From a virus, in IMG/VR virus record IMGVR_UViG_3300043431_000350, positions 1-26,866 of that record: a stretch of DNA of 26,866 bases; one strand, written 5' to 3'. Positions 10,773 to 19,740 of the stretch are shown here, piece by piece (the first letter of the stretch is position 1; each line of letters begins with the position of its first letter). The notes under the pieces were generated by a model. It had not been told where the DNA came from. It worked only from the letters and a program-made list of their open reading frames with translations, and ran no database searches. The position numbers were made by a program, and so were the translations under genes.

Positions 10773-12584
10773 TCAAAGCACGGTCTGCGTTGCTCGAAGC
10801 GTCGCCGACGTCCGTATCGTGTGCGCCGCCTCTCCAGTAAATCGCAGCCTCAACGCCCCATTCGTCGCGTCCGCGTCAACGGCCAGCGCCCATGTAGCCG
10901 CACCCGCATCGGCTGCAACCAGCGTCGGCGTGCAGGCAGCGACCATCGCAGTAGCTGCCGCGTTAGCACCGCGCCGGATCGCGCATGTAAACGTCCAACT
11001 CGTCGTGTCACCGGTGGCATTTTCGCGAGCGACCACCATGCCCTCAACAACATAGGCTGACGAGTTGAGCAGCACAAGCTGATTCGTCGCACTCACCGTT
11101 GACCCGTCTGCAGTGAGCGCGGTCTGGGTGGCGTCCGTGGTCTCGATGCGCAGGAACATCTCGACACGTTGGCTGTGAGCGTTCACCCCAAACCGACCTG
11201 CAGACCTGACGTCGACTCCTCGCAGGCCCATCGCGTGCGAGTAACTGCCGCCGGAAATAGACAGCACGCCGTTTGCGGTGCATCCGACACCAGACACGAC
11301 TGAGGAGTGGTACTCGCTGGCAGTGTTCGCCTCGCCGCCGCCGATGAAGGAGTAGTGCCCGCTCGCCAGGCCGCTGATCCCAGCCCCCACCCCGGAAGCG
11401 ATCCCGCTGGCAGTGTTTCCGACACCAGACCCGCCGCCGCCGCCGATGAATGCGTTGTCTCCCGTTGCGGTGTTGGCTTGCCCTCCGACGACGGCAGCAT
11501 TTGTACCGGTCGATGCTGTGTTGCTAGTTCCGCTCCCGACGAAACTGGTATTGCTCGATGCGGTGTTTCCAGATCCGCCGACGATCACCGCTCGCGCACC
11601 GCTGGCGACCTGCGTCGCTGCACTGCGCGTCGTCTGCCAATCCACCGCGCCCGCTCCGCGTTTGTTCCCGCCAGTGCTCGATGAGTCTGCTACGTGCGCC
11701 TGCACCGCTCCTGTTGATTTCGGAGATAGCACAGCATCTGCGGTCGACAACGACGACACTGCCAACAGACTGGCCGCACCGGTGACATTGTTCGGCGAGG
11801 CGATCGTGGTCGCGTCGGTCCACGACACAAGGCTAGAAACGGGCGCAGGGAGCCACTCCGTATAGACTGACTTCGCGTCAGCTATCGAGCCGCCTTGAGC
11901 CTGCAAAACAAGGCTCGTGAATTTGTAATAACCGCTCCCGGCAGTAGGCGCGGTTGACCACTTCCACATCTGCCACTTCGTTCTATCGTCAGCCTGCTGC
12001 AGATAGATGAACCCAGTAGACCCGAGCGACGCAAAAAACGTGGTCACCGTGATTCCGTCGGCGTCCGCGTTGTCTACGTAAAGCGCGGTGGCCGAAGCTT
12101 GCGTGGCGTGGTTCCACTTGAACAGCCCGGCCCCGGGGTCCGCATCGGTTGTCGAATCCGTGTCGCTGGTGAAAACAAGTCCGGTGATCGCCGTCGTCCC
12201 GCCGGCGTGCTGGGTGCCGTTCGTGCCGGCCCGGTGGTCCTCGTAGCTTGTGACTGAGGACGCTCCGGTCACCAGTTTGTACGCGCGAGCATACGTCGCC
12301 GTGTTGTTCCAGTTGGTCGCCGAGGTCGAGAAACTGACCGCTCCAGTCGTGCGCAGGACCACCATATAGGTAGTGGTCGAGGTGCCGAGAACCTGCGTCC
12401 CCTCGGCAATCGTCGACCCTCCCCAACGGCCACCGTAATAGCCCCATGTGAGGCCTGAGCACGTCGCTGCCCGTCGACCGTAGACCGATGCGGGAGAGGC
12501 GGCGTCGAACAGCGCATTGGCGGTCGTTTCCTTCGCGCTCTGCGTCTGGCTGATGGTGTCTAGGTTTGTCGTGCTATCGGCCAT
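10773..12584 (-). CDS. Tail fibre with YadA-like head repeats, 603 aa
   Basis: The ATG at 12584 follows AGGGG. Residues ~35-60 (ATCSGLTWGYYGGRWGG) and 236-250 (ADAKSVYTEWLPAPV) match modules common in phage tail fibres. Residues ~300-330 contain SSSTGGNKRGAGAVDWQTTR. About residues 326-455 are degenerate repeats of the type 'GGxxNTASGxxSFIGGG', the left-handed parallel β-roll seen in trimeric adhesins such as YadA. A trimeric, receptor-binding fibre is therefore likely. The C-terminal ~140 residues form another β domain. It is placed directly downstream of the tail-tip gene, as receptor-binding proteins usually are. The host receptor cannot be told from sequence. Confidence 0.85.
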   Translation of the reverse strand: MADSTTNLDTISQTQSAKETTANALFDAASPASVYGRRAATCSGLTWGYYGGRWGGSTIAEGTQVLGTSTTTYMVVLRTTGAVSFSTSATNWNNTATYARAYKLVTGASSVTSYEDHRAGTNGTQHAGGTTAITGLVFTSDTDSTTDADPGAGLFKWNHATQASATALYVDNADADGITVTTFFASLGSTGFIYLQQADDRTKWQMWKWSTAPTAGSGYYKFTSLVLQAQGGSIADAKSVYTEWLPAPVSSLVSWTDATTIASPNNVTGAASLLAVSSLSTADAVLSPKSTGAVQAHVADSSSTGGNKRGAGAVDWQTTRSAATQVASGARAVIVGGSGNTASSNTSFVGSGTSNTASTGTNAAVVGGQANTATGDNAFIGGGGGSGVGNTASGIASGVGAGISGLASGHYSFIGGGEANTASEYHSSVVSGVGCTANGVLSISGGSYSHAMGLRGVDVRSAGRFGVNAHSQRVEMFLRIETTDATQTALTADGSTVSATNQLVLLNSSAYVVEGMVVARENATGDTTSWTFTCAIRRGANAAATAMVAACTPTLVAADAGAATWALAVDADATNGALRLRFTGEAAHTIRTSATLRATQTVL

Positions 12585-12592
12585 GCTTACCC

Positions 12593-15514
12593 CTATATCG
12601 TGATCTGCGCGAACTCGCCTGGCCCGACCAGCGCAGACACCTGAGCCACGCGCACGATGTTTGTGGCGCTGGCCGCAACCGTTGCGCTGGTGGTGGTGGC
12701 GATGGCAGTGCTGATGAGCACTCCTGCGCTAGTGGTGACCTCGACCCTGTACTGCTCGGACTCCTCAGCCAAAGGCGCGTCGATGTAGTCCACCCAGCGC
12801 GAGCCCTTTCTGCTGCGGCGAGTCCACTCGATCAAGTAGCTACCGCCACCGACAGACCCGGCCCGCAACTCGACGACGGACAAGGGTTGAAGGCCTCGCG
12901 CGTCGTTCGTGAAGTTCTCGAAGTCAGCATCGACGAGCGCCTGGCCGAGCGTAACCGGCTTGAACCTGGCTTCGATGCCAACCTGCGCCAGCGGAGACGC
13001 GATGCGCGCCGTGGTGGTCTCGCTCAACACCACGAACCTCTCGCCGCTGGCGTGCGTCGACATGCCAGACTCTGTGCCGAACCGTCCGCGCAGCAGGCCA
13101 GTCAGGCGGTAGGTATCGGCGGCGATCAGTTCGCACGATCGAGCCTGCAATAGTTCGTCTCCCAGCACGAACAGATTGGACCCGGACAGCATCCCTGCAG
13201 CCGTGGTGCTTGACAGCGACCCGCAGACCAGCAAGACATCGACCGAGTTCGCCTCGTCGACGATGTTCCCGCCTGCGAAATCACCCAGAACCGTCGACGC
13301 CGTGCCGATGGCAGACTCCGTAGTGATGTCGGTCACTGCAGAGTAATTCGCGCCAGAGTCTGCGCTTCGGTACAGCCGCGAGCCAGTCCAAGTATCGTAT
13401 TCGCCACCGACCGCAACGTAATACCCTGCGCCGTCGTCGGTGTCGCGCACGATCGGGATGTCGAGCAATTCCATGTAGGTCGCCCCGACCACCCGTACAG
13501 CGGACCCGCCACCAGCCGTTACGCTGCCGGTCGACGTAGGCGAATAGATCGCTATGTCCTCGTCGACACACTGCAGAGTGATAACCCCGTCCTGCTCGCT
13601 GCGCGCCACGACGCGCATGACGTAGGAAAACTCGCCGTCGTCCACAGTAATGATGTCGGTCGGCTCGATATAGGCATGCGCCATCGGCACGGACACAGTG
13701 CGGCGAACGCGCGTCATCCAGGCGTCATACATCAGCACATCAGCGATCTCGGCCGCGGTCTGGTCGGCCAGCACGATGGGCAACTGGGTGTTGATGCGCT
13801 GCTGGCTCACGGTGGCCATGCGCTGCGATTGCTGGGCACCCGTCTGATGATCCGCCGAGAGCGCGAAATAGCTCACCGTAACGTGCTGCGGGAGGTCTGT
13901 TTCCTGGGCTCGTTCAACGGTTACCGGAGCAACCGCTTCGCCGTCTTTCCCGGCCCCGATGTCGTCGACGGTCAGAGTGGCGATCGACGCACCGCCGCGC
14001 TTCACGAACCGGATTTCGGCGCCGGACTCAACGGCATCGAACATATACGCCTGACGCAGTGGCTCGAGCGCCGCGCGCGCCGGCATCAGCGACGGGATGA
14101 TGTAGCCGTCCACCTCGTCGGTTAGTTCTGTCACGTCGATCTGGCCCGCGGTCAGCCCGGCCTTTACGCAGACGTCAGAGACTATTTCGGACAGCAGCAC
14201 TTTCGTCCGGCAGTAACTCATGTCGGTCACCCGCTCGACGCGAATGAACTTGTTCATGATCCCGCCAATGATCGGGAAGTACCCCGCCACCTCTGGGCAC
14301 GTCACCACGTTGGCCCCAAAGCCAAGGCCGCTTGCGTAGGTCTGGTTGTACGGATACTCGGCAAGCCCCCCTCCGTGGTACATCCTCGCAATGCCAGTGT
14401 GCCCCTCGCTCGCCGTCTGCGGAACGATGCCCTCGGGCATCTTCGTCGTCATGGTCGCCTGCCCAACGGTCGCATCTGACGTGATGCACGCCATGTCCGC
14501 ATACCACTCGGAGTCTGCTGCCCCGGTGCCGTAGCCGTTCTCGATCACAACTTCCGGAAGCTCGTAGTTATAGGCCAGATACACGTACTGCGCGCCGCCG
14601 CCAGTGTTGAGCGTGGCCAGCGCGCCGAGCGTCTCGAACGTGCTCAAGGTGCTTTCGGCCGAGGTGAAGAACCCGACATAGGTACCGTAGAACGAAGCCG
14701 TCTGCGTGATTAGCTCGGCGTAGGCGTCGTCATAGGACGTGCCCTCATAGGCCACCAGTCCAGGGGTGTCGTGTCCGCTGTCGAGCCCGCCATTGGCGAC
14801 GATGTAGGTCGCCTCGCCAAAGGCAGGCCGCGGCCCGAGCGGAGTCATTTTCCAGAACTCGCCGAACGGATCGCCAATCGTTGTCGACGTCCCCTGCGTC
14901 ACCACCTCGAACGTGAAATTCGGGACTCGATTGCCGTAGTCGCCAAGAGGAAGATCGGTGAAAACAACGTATGCCGTGCCGCGATACGCCTCAACCGACC
15001 CGACACCCTCTGCGGCCTCTATCGTCGGGTCAGGGAGTTGAGTCTGGCTGCCCGTGTAGAGCTGAAAATACTGCGCGAAGTCAAGCGACTGGTCGAATTC
15101 CAATCCCTCCTGCGCCGTTCCGCCGGACTCGAAATAACGGGCGTCATACACGAGCTTTGCGTCGGCCCAGATTCGACGTATGCCGCATATCTCGCCCTCG
15201 GCAATCGCCACCGCGCAGGAAACCGTATAGCTGTAGGTGGTCTGTGATCCTCCGCCCTTTCCGGTCTCCGTGGCGGACTCGACAAGATCGGTCGACCAAA
15301 TCACATTGCCGGCCACTCTGACCACGCCATAGGTGCGCTGCAGCGTAGACCCGTAACTGCTGATCTGGACTTTGGAGTCAGACAGTCGCGGGCCCTTGAG
15401 GTCCGGTGCGGCGATCATCCCACCGACCATCGACCCGACCATCGCGCCGAGTTGCGGATAGCCGAAGTAGCTGCCAATGACCGTGCCGGCGATCGTGAGT
15501 GCTGCCTGCGCCAT
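12593..15514 (-). CDS. Tail tip / central fibre protein, gpJ-like (GTA-type), 973 aa
   Basis: The protein begins MAQAALTIAGTVIGSYFGYP with a Gly-rich hydrophobic head that continues LGAMVGSMVGGMIAAPDLKG, followed by QISSYGSTLQRTYGVVRVAG, the usual opening of large tail-tip proteins of the phage-tail_3/GTA host-specificity type. The middle contains PARAALEPLRQAYMFDAVES and IRFVKRGG, typical of the domain with baseplate-hub-like fold. Near 804-816 is LTGLLRGRFGTES with HASGERFVVL after it, the standard C-terminal module. The last ~100 residues are fibronectin-like strands. It should form the distal tail tip that contacts the cell and guides DNA entry. It follows NlpC/P60 with a TGATG overlap. 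Confidence 0.9.
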   Translation of the reverse strand: MAQAALTIAGTVIGSYFGYPQLGAMVGSMVGGMIAAPDLKGPRLSDSKVQISSYGSTLQRTYGVVRVAGNVIWSTDLVESATETGKGGGSQTTYSYTVSCAVAIAEGEICGIRRIWADAKLVYDARYFESGGTAQEGLEFDQSLDFAQYFQLYTGSQTQLPDPTIEAAEGVGSVEAYRGTAYVVFTDLPLGDYGNRVPNFTFEVVTQGTSTTIGDPFGEFWKMTPLGPRPAFGEATYIVANGGLDSGHDTPGLVAYEGTSYDDAYAELITQTASFYGTYVGFFTSAESTLSTFETLGALATLNTGGGAQYVYLAYNYELPEVVIENGYGTGAADSEWYADMACITSDATVGQATMTTKMPEGIVPQTASEGHTGIARMYHGGGLAEYPYNQTYASGLGFGANVVTCPEVAGYFPIIGGIMNKFIRVERVTDMSYCRTKVLLSEIVSDVCVKAGLTAGQIDVTELTDEVDGYIIPSLMPARAALEPLRQAYMFDAVESGAEIRFVKRGGASIATLTVDDIGAGKDGEAVAPVTVERAQETDLPQHVTVSYFALSADHQTGAQQSQRMATVSQQRINTQLPIVLADQTAAEIADVLMYDAWMTRVRRTVSVPMAHAYIEPTDIITVDDGEFSYVMRVVARSEQDGVITLQCVDEDIAIYSPTSTGSVTAGGGSAVRVVGATYMELLDIPIVRDTDDGAGYYVAVGGEYDTWTGSRLYRSADSGANYSAVTDITTESAIGTASTVLGDFAGGNIVDEANSVDVLLVCGSLSSTTAAGMLSGSNLFVLGDELLQARSCELIAADTYRLTGLLRGRFGTESGMSTHASGERFVVLSETTTARIASPLAQVGIEARFKPVTLGQALVDADFENFTNDARGLQPLSVVELRAGSVGGGSYLIEWTRRSRKGSRWVDYIDAPLAEESEQYRVEVTTSAGVLISTAIATTTSATVAASATNIVRVAQVSALVGPGEFAQITI

Positions 15515-15966
15515 CAGACCACCCCAGGCATGCTATAGGCACCAGCGCACCGGACACGCCAGGCGCTAGTGAGTCGATGTTCGCACACGCTCCCGACGCG
15601 GGACAACGCATGCACTACAGAGTCACCACCATGGCGGTAGTCTGTCAGGATGGCGAGATGTTGCGGGTCGTCCGCGAAGCGCATCATCAGCACGTCCCCG
15701 GGCTGCGCTTGGCTGGTCGGAATTGCAGACATTAACGACTCACACACGCGCTGCATCAACCCGTGCGCTGGCATCCTGCCGTAGCCACCGAAGCGAGGAT
15801 CGAACACCTCGCGCCACCAACCGACCGGCAGAAGGCCCAGCGCGACCGCCACACCGCCCACAAGGCCGCCGCAGTCCGTTCCGACACCCTTGAGCCTGCC
15901 TTGATGCGCAAACGGCGTACCGATCCATTTGCGTGCCTCGGCGACCACTTCTAAGCGATCGGTCAT
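15514..15966 (-). CDS. NlpC/P60 tail peptidase, 150 aa
   Basis: The ATG at 15966 overlaps the stop of the upstream gene by 4 bp, so the longer open frame to 16053 is rejected. The protein has WIGTPFAHQGRLKGVGTDCG with the catalytic Cys in TDCGG, and QPGDVLMM with DDPQHLAIL, where the His would complete the Cys-His dyad. It is a cysteine peptidase that cuts peptide cross-links of peptidoglycan during DNA entry and is carried at the tail tip. It sits between the DUF2163 and gpJ-like genes, the same place as in gene transfer agents. Confidence 0.9.
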   Translation of the reverse strand: MTDRLEVVAEARKWIGTPFAHQGRLKGVGTDCGGLVGGVAVALGLLPVGWWREVFDPRFGGYGRMPAHGLMQRVCESLMSAIPTSQAQPGDVLMMRFADDPQHLAILTDYRHGGDSVVHALSRVGSVCEHRLTSAWRVRCAGAYSMPGVV

Positions 15967-16805
15967 TGCCCACCCACCAGAAGCACCTTGTCCTGGCCCG
16001 GGACGAACGAGAAGCCGCGGAAGTTCACCACGTTGGAGAACGTCGCTATGCATGTCGCTTTGGTCTTGTCGCAGCCCTTGGAGATGGTGAACGCATCGCT
16101 AGCCGCGACGTCGAACGGCATCGGCAGGTGTAGCGTCACGGTGGAAGTCCCAGCGTTGACGGTCTTGACTTCCATTTGCAGACCATCGTTCAGCCCGCTT
16201 GTCCAAGTCAGCAAGCCGCCGATGTGAGCAACGGCGAGCGTAAAGCCGCTGACCACGAACACTCGTCGACTGGTGAAACTGCTCACCGTGCCGGAACTCG
16301 TATGCGAGGCCAGATTGATCCCGCAGCGAGCATCGCCAAACGTGGCGTTGCAGCTGGGCGTGATGATGCGCAGGATGTTGTTCTGTAGCGCAGCCATCAG
16401 GCCGCGCATCTCGGCCACGTACTGCCCGTCGCGGCGCTGCACGTTGCCGAGTTCGCCCACCCGAAGGATTTCAGCGCCCATCGTCAGATCGGCCCAGTTA
16501 ACGCGCCGGATCTCGACCGCGGCGCCGTCCCACATTCCGGCCTCGATGTCCTCGGCAGTCACTCCAGAAGTGGACAGAACGCCGATAACCTCCAGATCGT
16601 CGACGTTGAGTTCCGATTTCGTCTCGATCGCCGACGCATCGAATGAGCTGGTCGGATAGTAGGTCGTGCCGGACAGCGTGAGCGCCTGGTCGTGGTCTGT
16701 GAAACCGTAGACCGTGGTGTCCTTGCGGGTAACTTTCCATAGCGTCGCGAGCGTGGTCGTGCCAGTTTCGTAGTGCGCCTGCAGACCTGCGGGGATGGTC
16801 TTCAC
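15963..16805 (-). CDS. DUF2163 / BR0599-type tail protein, 280 aa
   Basis: A GTG at 16805 overlaps the TGA of the upstream gene (GTGA). The N-terminus reads VKTIPAGLQAHYETGTTTLA, the classic DUF2163 opening, and continues VYGFTDHDQALTLSGTTYYP. A paired-cysteine segment, PSCNATFGDARCGINLA, lies near 165. The C-terminus GCDKTKATCIATFSNVVNFR plus GFSFVPG is the BR0599-type module. In gene transfer agents this protein is a hub element binding the distal tail and carrying carbohydrate or murein contacts. Position after DUF2460 and before NlpC/P60 agrees. Confidence 0.9.
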   Translation of the reverse strand: MKTIPAGLQAHYETGTTTLATLWKVTRKDTTVYGFTDHDQALTLSGTTYYPTSSFDASAIETKSELNVDDLEVIGVLSTSGVTAEDIEAGMWDGAAVEIRRVNWADLTMGAEILRVGELGNVQRRDGQYVAEMRGLMAALQNNILRIITPSCNATFGDARCGINLASHTSSGTVSSFTSRRVFVVSGFTLAVAHIGGLLTWTSGLNDGLQMEVKTVNAGTSTVTLHLPMPFDVAASDAFTISKGCDKTKATCIATFSNVVNFRGFSFVPGQDKVLLVGGQ

Positions 16806-17422
16806 AGGCGCAACTCCACGATCGGAATGGACTCCCATGACTGCATCAGCCCGCGAGCTACGGTGCGGGCTTGTACGCTGGCCTGCAGATGGTCGACGTC
16901 GAATCTCATCGGCACGTCGAACTCGCCGGCCCAGGTCAGATTGGCGGCGGTCTTCGAGGTCACCGTGGTAACGATGCCGGTCACGGTATCAAGCGTGTAG
17001 TCGGTGGTGAGCACGAGAGGCGTGCCGCTGTTCTTGATCCCGAACCCTGAAGCTATCGGCTTGGCGATCTTGCGGTCTATCGTCTGTGATCCAGACGTGT
17101 ATCGCTTGACGAGTTGGAATGTCGTGGCTGTAAGACCGGTGACGAAACCCGTGCTGTAGGTCGCCGCGAAGTCCGTCCAGTCCTTGAATCTCCACCCGTG
17201 CAGGCGCCCGCGAGCGGTCATGAAGAACGCGCGTAGGGTGTCGAAGTCGGTCGCCGACTTGATGCCCTGGCTCACGTCCCACCGGTACAGTGGCATGCTC
17301 CACGCGCCGTTGCGGTACTCCGCGCCCGAGGCCGTCTGCACGACGGTGGTTGAAAACGCCGGGCCGCCCTGGCAGCCGTAGGCGATGCGCTCTGGAAAGC
17401 GCGGGCTTTCATAGAAAGACAT
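16802..17422 (-). CDS. DUF2460 distal tail protein, 206 aa
   Basis: The protein starts MSFYESPRFPERIAYGCQGG. 'FPxxIAYGxxGGPxFxTxVV' and ARGRLHGWRFKDWTDFAA followed by FQLVKRY are the DUF2460 (GTA distal tail) signatures. Later strands (LTTDYTLDTVTGIVTTV) and the ending FDVDHLQASV... are also as expected. It would form the ring that closes the tail tube and holds the hub. Start overlaps the tape-measure stop (TGATG) and the stop overlaps the DUF2163 GTG, so translation is coupled. Confidence 0.92.
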   Translation of the reverse strand: MSFYESPRFPERIAYGCQGGPAFSTTVVQTASGAEYRNGAWSMPLYRWDVSQGIKSATDFDTLRAFFMTARGRLHGWRFKDWTDFAATYSTGFVTGLTATTFQLVKRYTSGSQTIDRKIAKPIASGFGIKNSGTPLVLTTDYTLDTVTGIVTTVTSKTAANLTWAGEFDVPMRFDVDHLQASVQARTVARGLMQSWESIPIVELRL

Positions 17423-19029
17423 CAGCCAATCCTCGCCTGAGCATTTCGCAAGCCGGCCGCAGCGGAGACAGCAATCTGCTGCTGTGTGCGGCGATCGACA
17501 GCACCGGACAGGTGGAATACGTTGGTCACCTGCATCCCGCTAGGCGTAATGGTCTGCCCGCTGCGTCCACCGAACGCCAGCTCAGGACCCCGCTCGCCGA
17601 CGACGCCCCACTTGCCCGGCGCGATGTAGCCGCCATCGGCGAACAGGCCGGCGAACAGCGACGAGAACCAAGAGCCGGCGCTGGCCATCATTCCGCTGGC
17701 ACCGCCGCCACTTCCAATCGCTCCAGTGATGGTGTTGGCCAGAGGCTCGGTAACCAACTTGCGCAGCAGGATGCGCGTGATGTCCTGATCCAGCCCCTTG
17801 AGAACGTCACGCAGGCTGCGGCCGCCGACGATCGCATCCTCGAAAGCGCTAGCGAAGGTCATGCCAAGCTCTTTGGCCGCGTCGTCGGTCTTCTTCATCC
17901 CAGCCTCAAGCGCGTCGAGAAATGCAGCGCCTTCTGCAATCGCGCGCTCCTGCTCTGCGTCGATCTCGGCGAATACCTGTTTCCACTGCAGCGCCATCGC
18001 GTCGGTGGCCTTCTTGTGCTCGTCGAGGCGATGCTTTTCCCAGAATCCCCACGCCTCTGAGGCGTCGCGCGCAGCGTCCTCTTCGGCATCCAAGAGCAAT
18101 TTTGCGATGCGTTCTGAATCGTCGCGCACTTTCGCGATTCGCGCCCCGCCGCCGCCTTTAGTCGGCTTGTCGGGAGTTGGGCCAATAGACGGCCGCGTTT
18201 CTGGCGCGTCCCACGAACCAGATGCTCCGCCGGTGTTTTCGCTAAATCCGGCCAGTTTGGCCAGTCGTCCGATCATCATGTCGGCGACTGCGGCCCAGGC
18301 CCTCATGCGACCGATTCCGCTGTTGATTCCGTCGAGCAGTGGCCCGGCGATGGCGCGGCCAGCGTCGATCGCGTTCTTCGTCAGCGAGTTCAACTGGTCA
18401 TTAAATCGCTTTGTGGAGTCGGCTTGTTCGCGAGTCACGGTCGCATTGAGCGCACCCTTCTCTGCGGTGGCCTTGAGCACTTCGTCAATCTCGATCAACT
18501 TCTTCCCGAAGATCGCATAGGTCGCCTGAGAAAGATTGGCGTCCTGCGCGAATCCCTGCATCGCCGCGGCGATCTTCAGGAACGCCTCTGCCGGGTCATC
18601 CGCTTGCAGCGACTTCGCGTCCAGCCCCAGGCGGGCGAGGATCGAGGCATTCGCTGACCCTGGGCCGGCATCGGCCATGAACGACGTCATCTTCAACATC
18701 GCGGCCGAAACTACGTCTAGCGACGATCCGGCGCGAATGGCGATGTCTTCGAGCGCCGAGATGTTCTCAACGGTAGAGCCGACCGCGCTGGCTAGATCGT
18801 CCATGCGGTCGATTGACTCGATGGTGTTGCGCGTGAATTGAACTAGGAACGTCCCGACCACGGCGCCACTCAGCATGCCGGTAAGGTTGCGCAGCGAGTC
18901 GCCCGCCTTGGAAAACGCGCGGTCCATCTGCCCGGCCTGGCGCTCGATTATTTTCGTCGCGCGGCCGAGGTCGTTCTCCAGTCGAGCGAGCTTTGCCTCC
19001 AGGTCGATTGACAAAACCGCCAAACTCAC
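17422..19029 (-). CDS. Tape measure protein, 535 aa
   Basis: I chose the GTG at 19029, where AGGAG sits seven bases upstream and which overlaps the HNH stop by 4 bp; the frame is open further, to 19203, but inside the HNH gene. The protein is long and helical (VLSIDLEAKLARLENDLGRA...), has one hydrophobic helix (MLSGAVVGTFLVQF), and a C-terminal module with GYIAPGKWGVVGERGPELAF and GGRSGQTI, which is a hallmark of proteobacterial siphophage tape measures. It sets tail length and helps DNA pass the inner membrane. At ~0.15 nm per residue 535 aa would predict a tail of about 80 nm, so a short siphovirus-like tail. Confidence 0.9.
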   Translation of the reverse strand: MSLAVLSIDLEAKLARLENDLGRATKIIERQAGQMDRAFSKAGDSLRNLTGMLSGAVVGTFLVQFTRNTIESIDRMDDLASAVGSTVENISALEDIAIRAGSSLDVVSAAMLKMTSFMADAGPGSANASILARLGLDAKSLQADDPAEAFLKIAAAMQGFAQDANLSQATYAIFGKKLIEIDEVLKATAEKGALNATVTREQADSTKRFNDQLNSLTKNAIDAGRAIAGPLLDGINSGIGRMRAWAAVADMMIGRLAKLAGFSENTGGASGSWDAPETRPSIGPTPDKPTKGGGGARIAKVRDDSERIAKLLLDAEEDAARDASEAWGFWEKHRLDEHKKATDAMALQWKQVFAEIDAEQERAIAEGAAFLDALEAGMKKTDDAAKELGMTFASAFEDAIVGGRSLRDVLKGLDQDITRILLRKLVTEPLANTITGAIGSGGGASGMMASAGSWFSSLFAGLFADGGYIAPGKWGVVGERGPELAFGGRSGQTITPSGMQVTNVFHLSGAVDRRTQQQIAVSAAAGLRNAQARIG

Positions 19030-19736
19030 AGCGCTACTCCTTGCGCACGAGCGATAGCTGCGCGCGCTTGGTCGATCGTAGAGAAAACTCCGATGTGCTT
19101 CTTCTTGTACCTGGCGCGCCACCCATCTCCGAGTTTTGATATCCCAAGGATGCCGGTAGCACTGTCTCTTCGAATGCGCCTTGGACATCCAGCGCCAAGC
19201 CAAGAAACAACCGTCTCGTCTTTTGGTTCACAAGCCGGCTGCACCCATCCGTCATGTAGTCTGGACTTCGCTGAAACGTAGGCTGCACGCGCGGCTTCTG
19301 CTGTCTCGTGATAGCCAAGGAAGTAGCAGCGGCCACGATGCCTCACGTTCGCGCTGTACACACCTCGGCTCGCGGAAAAGTGAACACCCTGAATCTGCGT
19401 AGAACTATCAGAGCGCGCAAGTTTCGTGTTCTGACGATTGGTCTCGTTCGATACGTCTCGCAGGTTATCAATCCGGTTATCAAGCCGATCGCCATTCCGG
19501 TGGTCAATGTCTTTCGATGGCCACGCACCATGCACGTACAGCCATGCAAGACGATGCGCCTGATGCAAACGCTTGACCAGACGAATGGTCAGGTATCCTG
19601 TGGCCGCAACATGCCCCATGGGCCGACCAGCCTTCCAGCGCGCATGCCGGCCTGCGTCGTTGCGCTGTGTGAAGACACCCGTCTCTGGGTCATAACTCAC
19701 CACAAGGCGCAGTTGCTCTGCTGTTAAATTGCCCAT
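19026..19736 (-). CDS. HNH homing endonuclease with AP2 domains, 236 aa
   Basis: Residues 57-105 contain HQAHRLAWLYVHG, then DIDHRNGDRLDNRIDNLRD, an HNH_3-type ββα-metal nuclease core with the conserved His and Asn residues. Residues ~116-160 (GVHFSASRGVYSANVRHRGR, FLGYHETAEAARAAY) are an AP2 DNA-binding domain. A second AP2-like piece lies at ~195-230 (GILGISKLGDGWRARYKKKH). It is a free-standing homing endonuclease that would cut phage DNA lacking it. It is inserted between the tail chaperones and tape measure, where no structural gene normally lies. Its 3' end supplies the ribosome-binding site and overlaps the start of the tape measure gene, so insertion has not broken the operon. Confidence 0.88.
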   Translation of the reverse strand: MGNLTAEQLRLVVSYDPETGVFTQRNDAGRHARWKAGRPMGHVAATGYLTIRLVKRLHQAHRLAWLYVHGAWPSKDIDHRNGDRLDNRIDNLRDVSNETNRQNTKLARSDSSTQIQGVHFSASRGVYSANVRHRGRCYFLGYHETAEAARAAYVSAKSRLHDGWVQPACEPKDETVVSWLGAGCPRRIRRDSATGILGISKLGDGWRARYKKKHIGVFSTIDQARAAIARAQGVAL

Positions 19737-19740
19737 TCGT

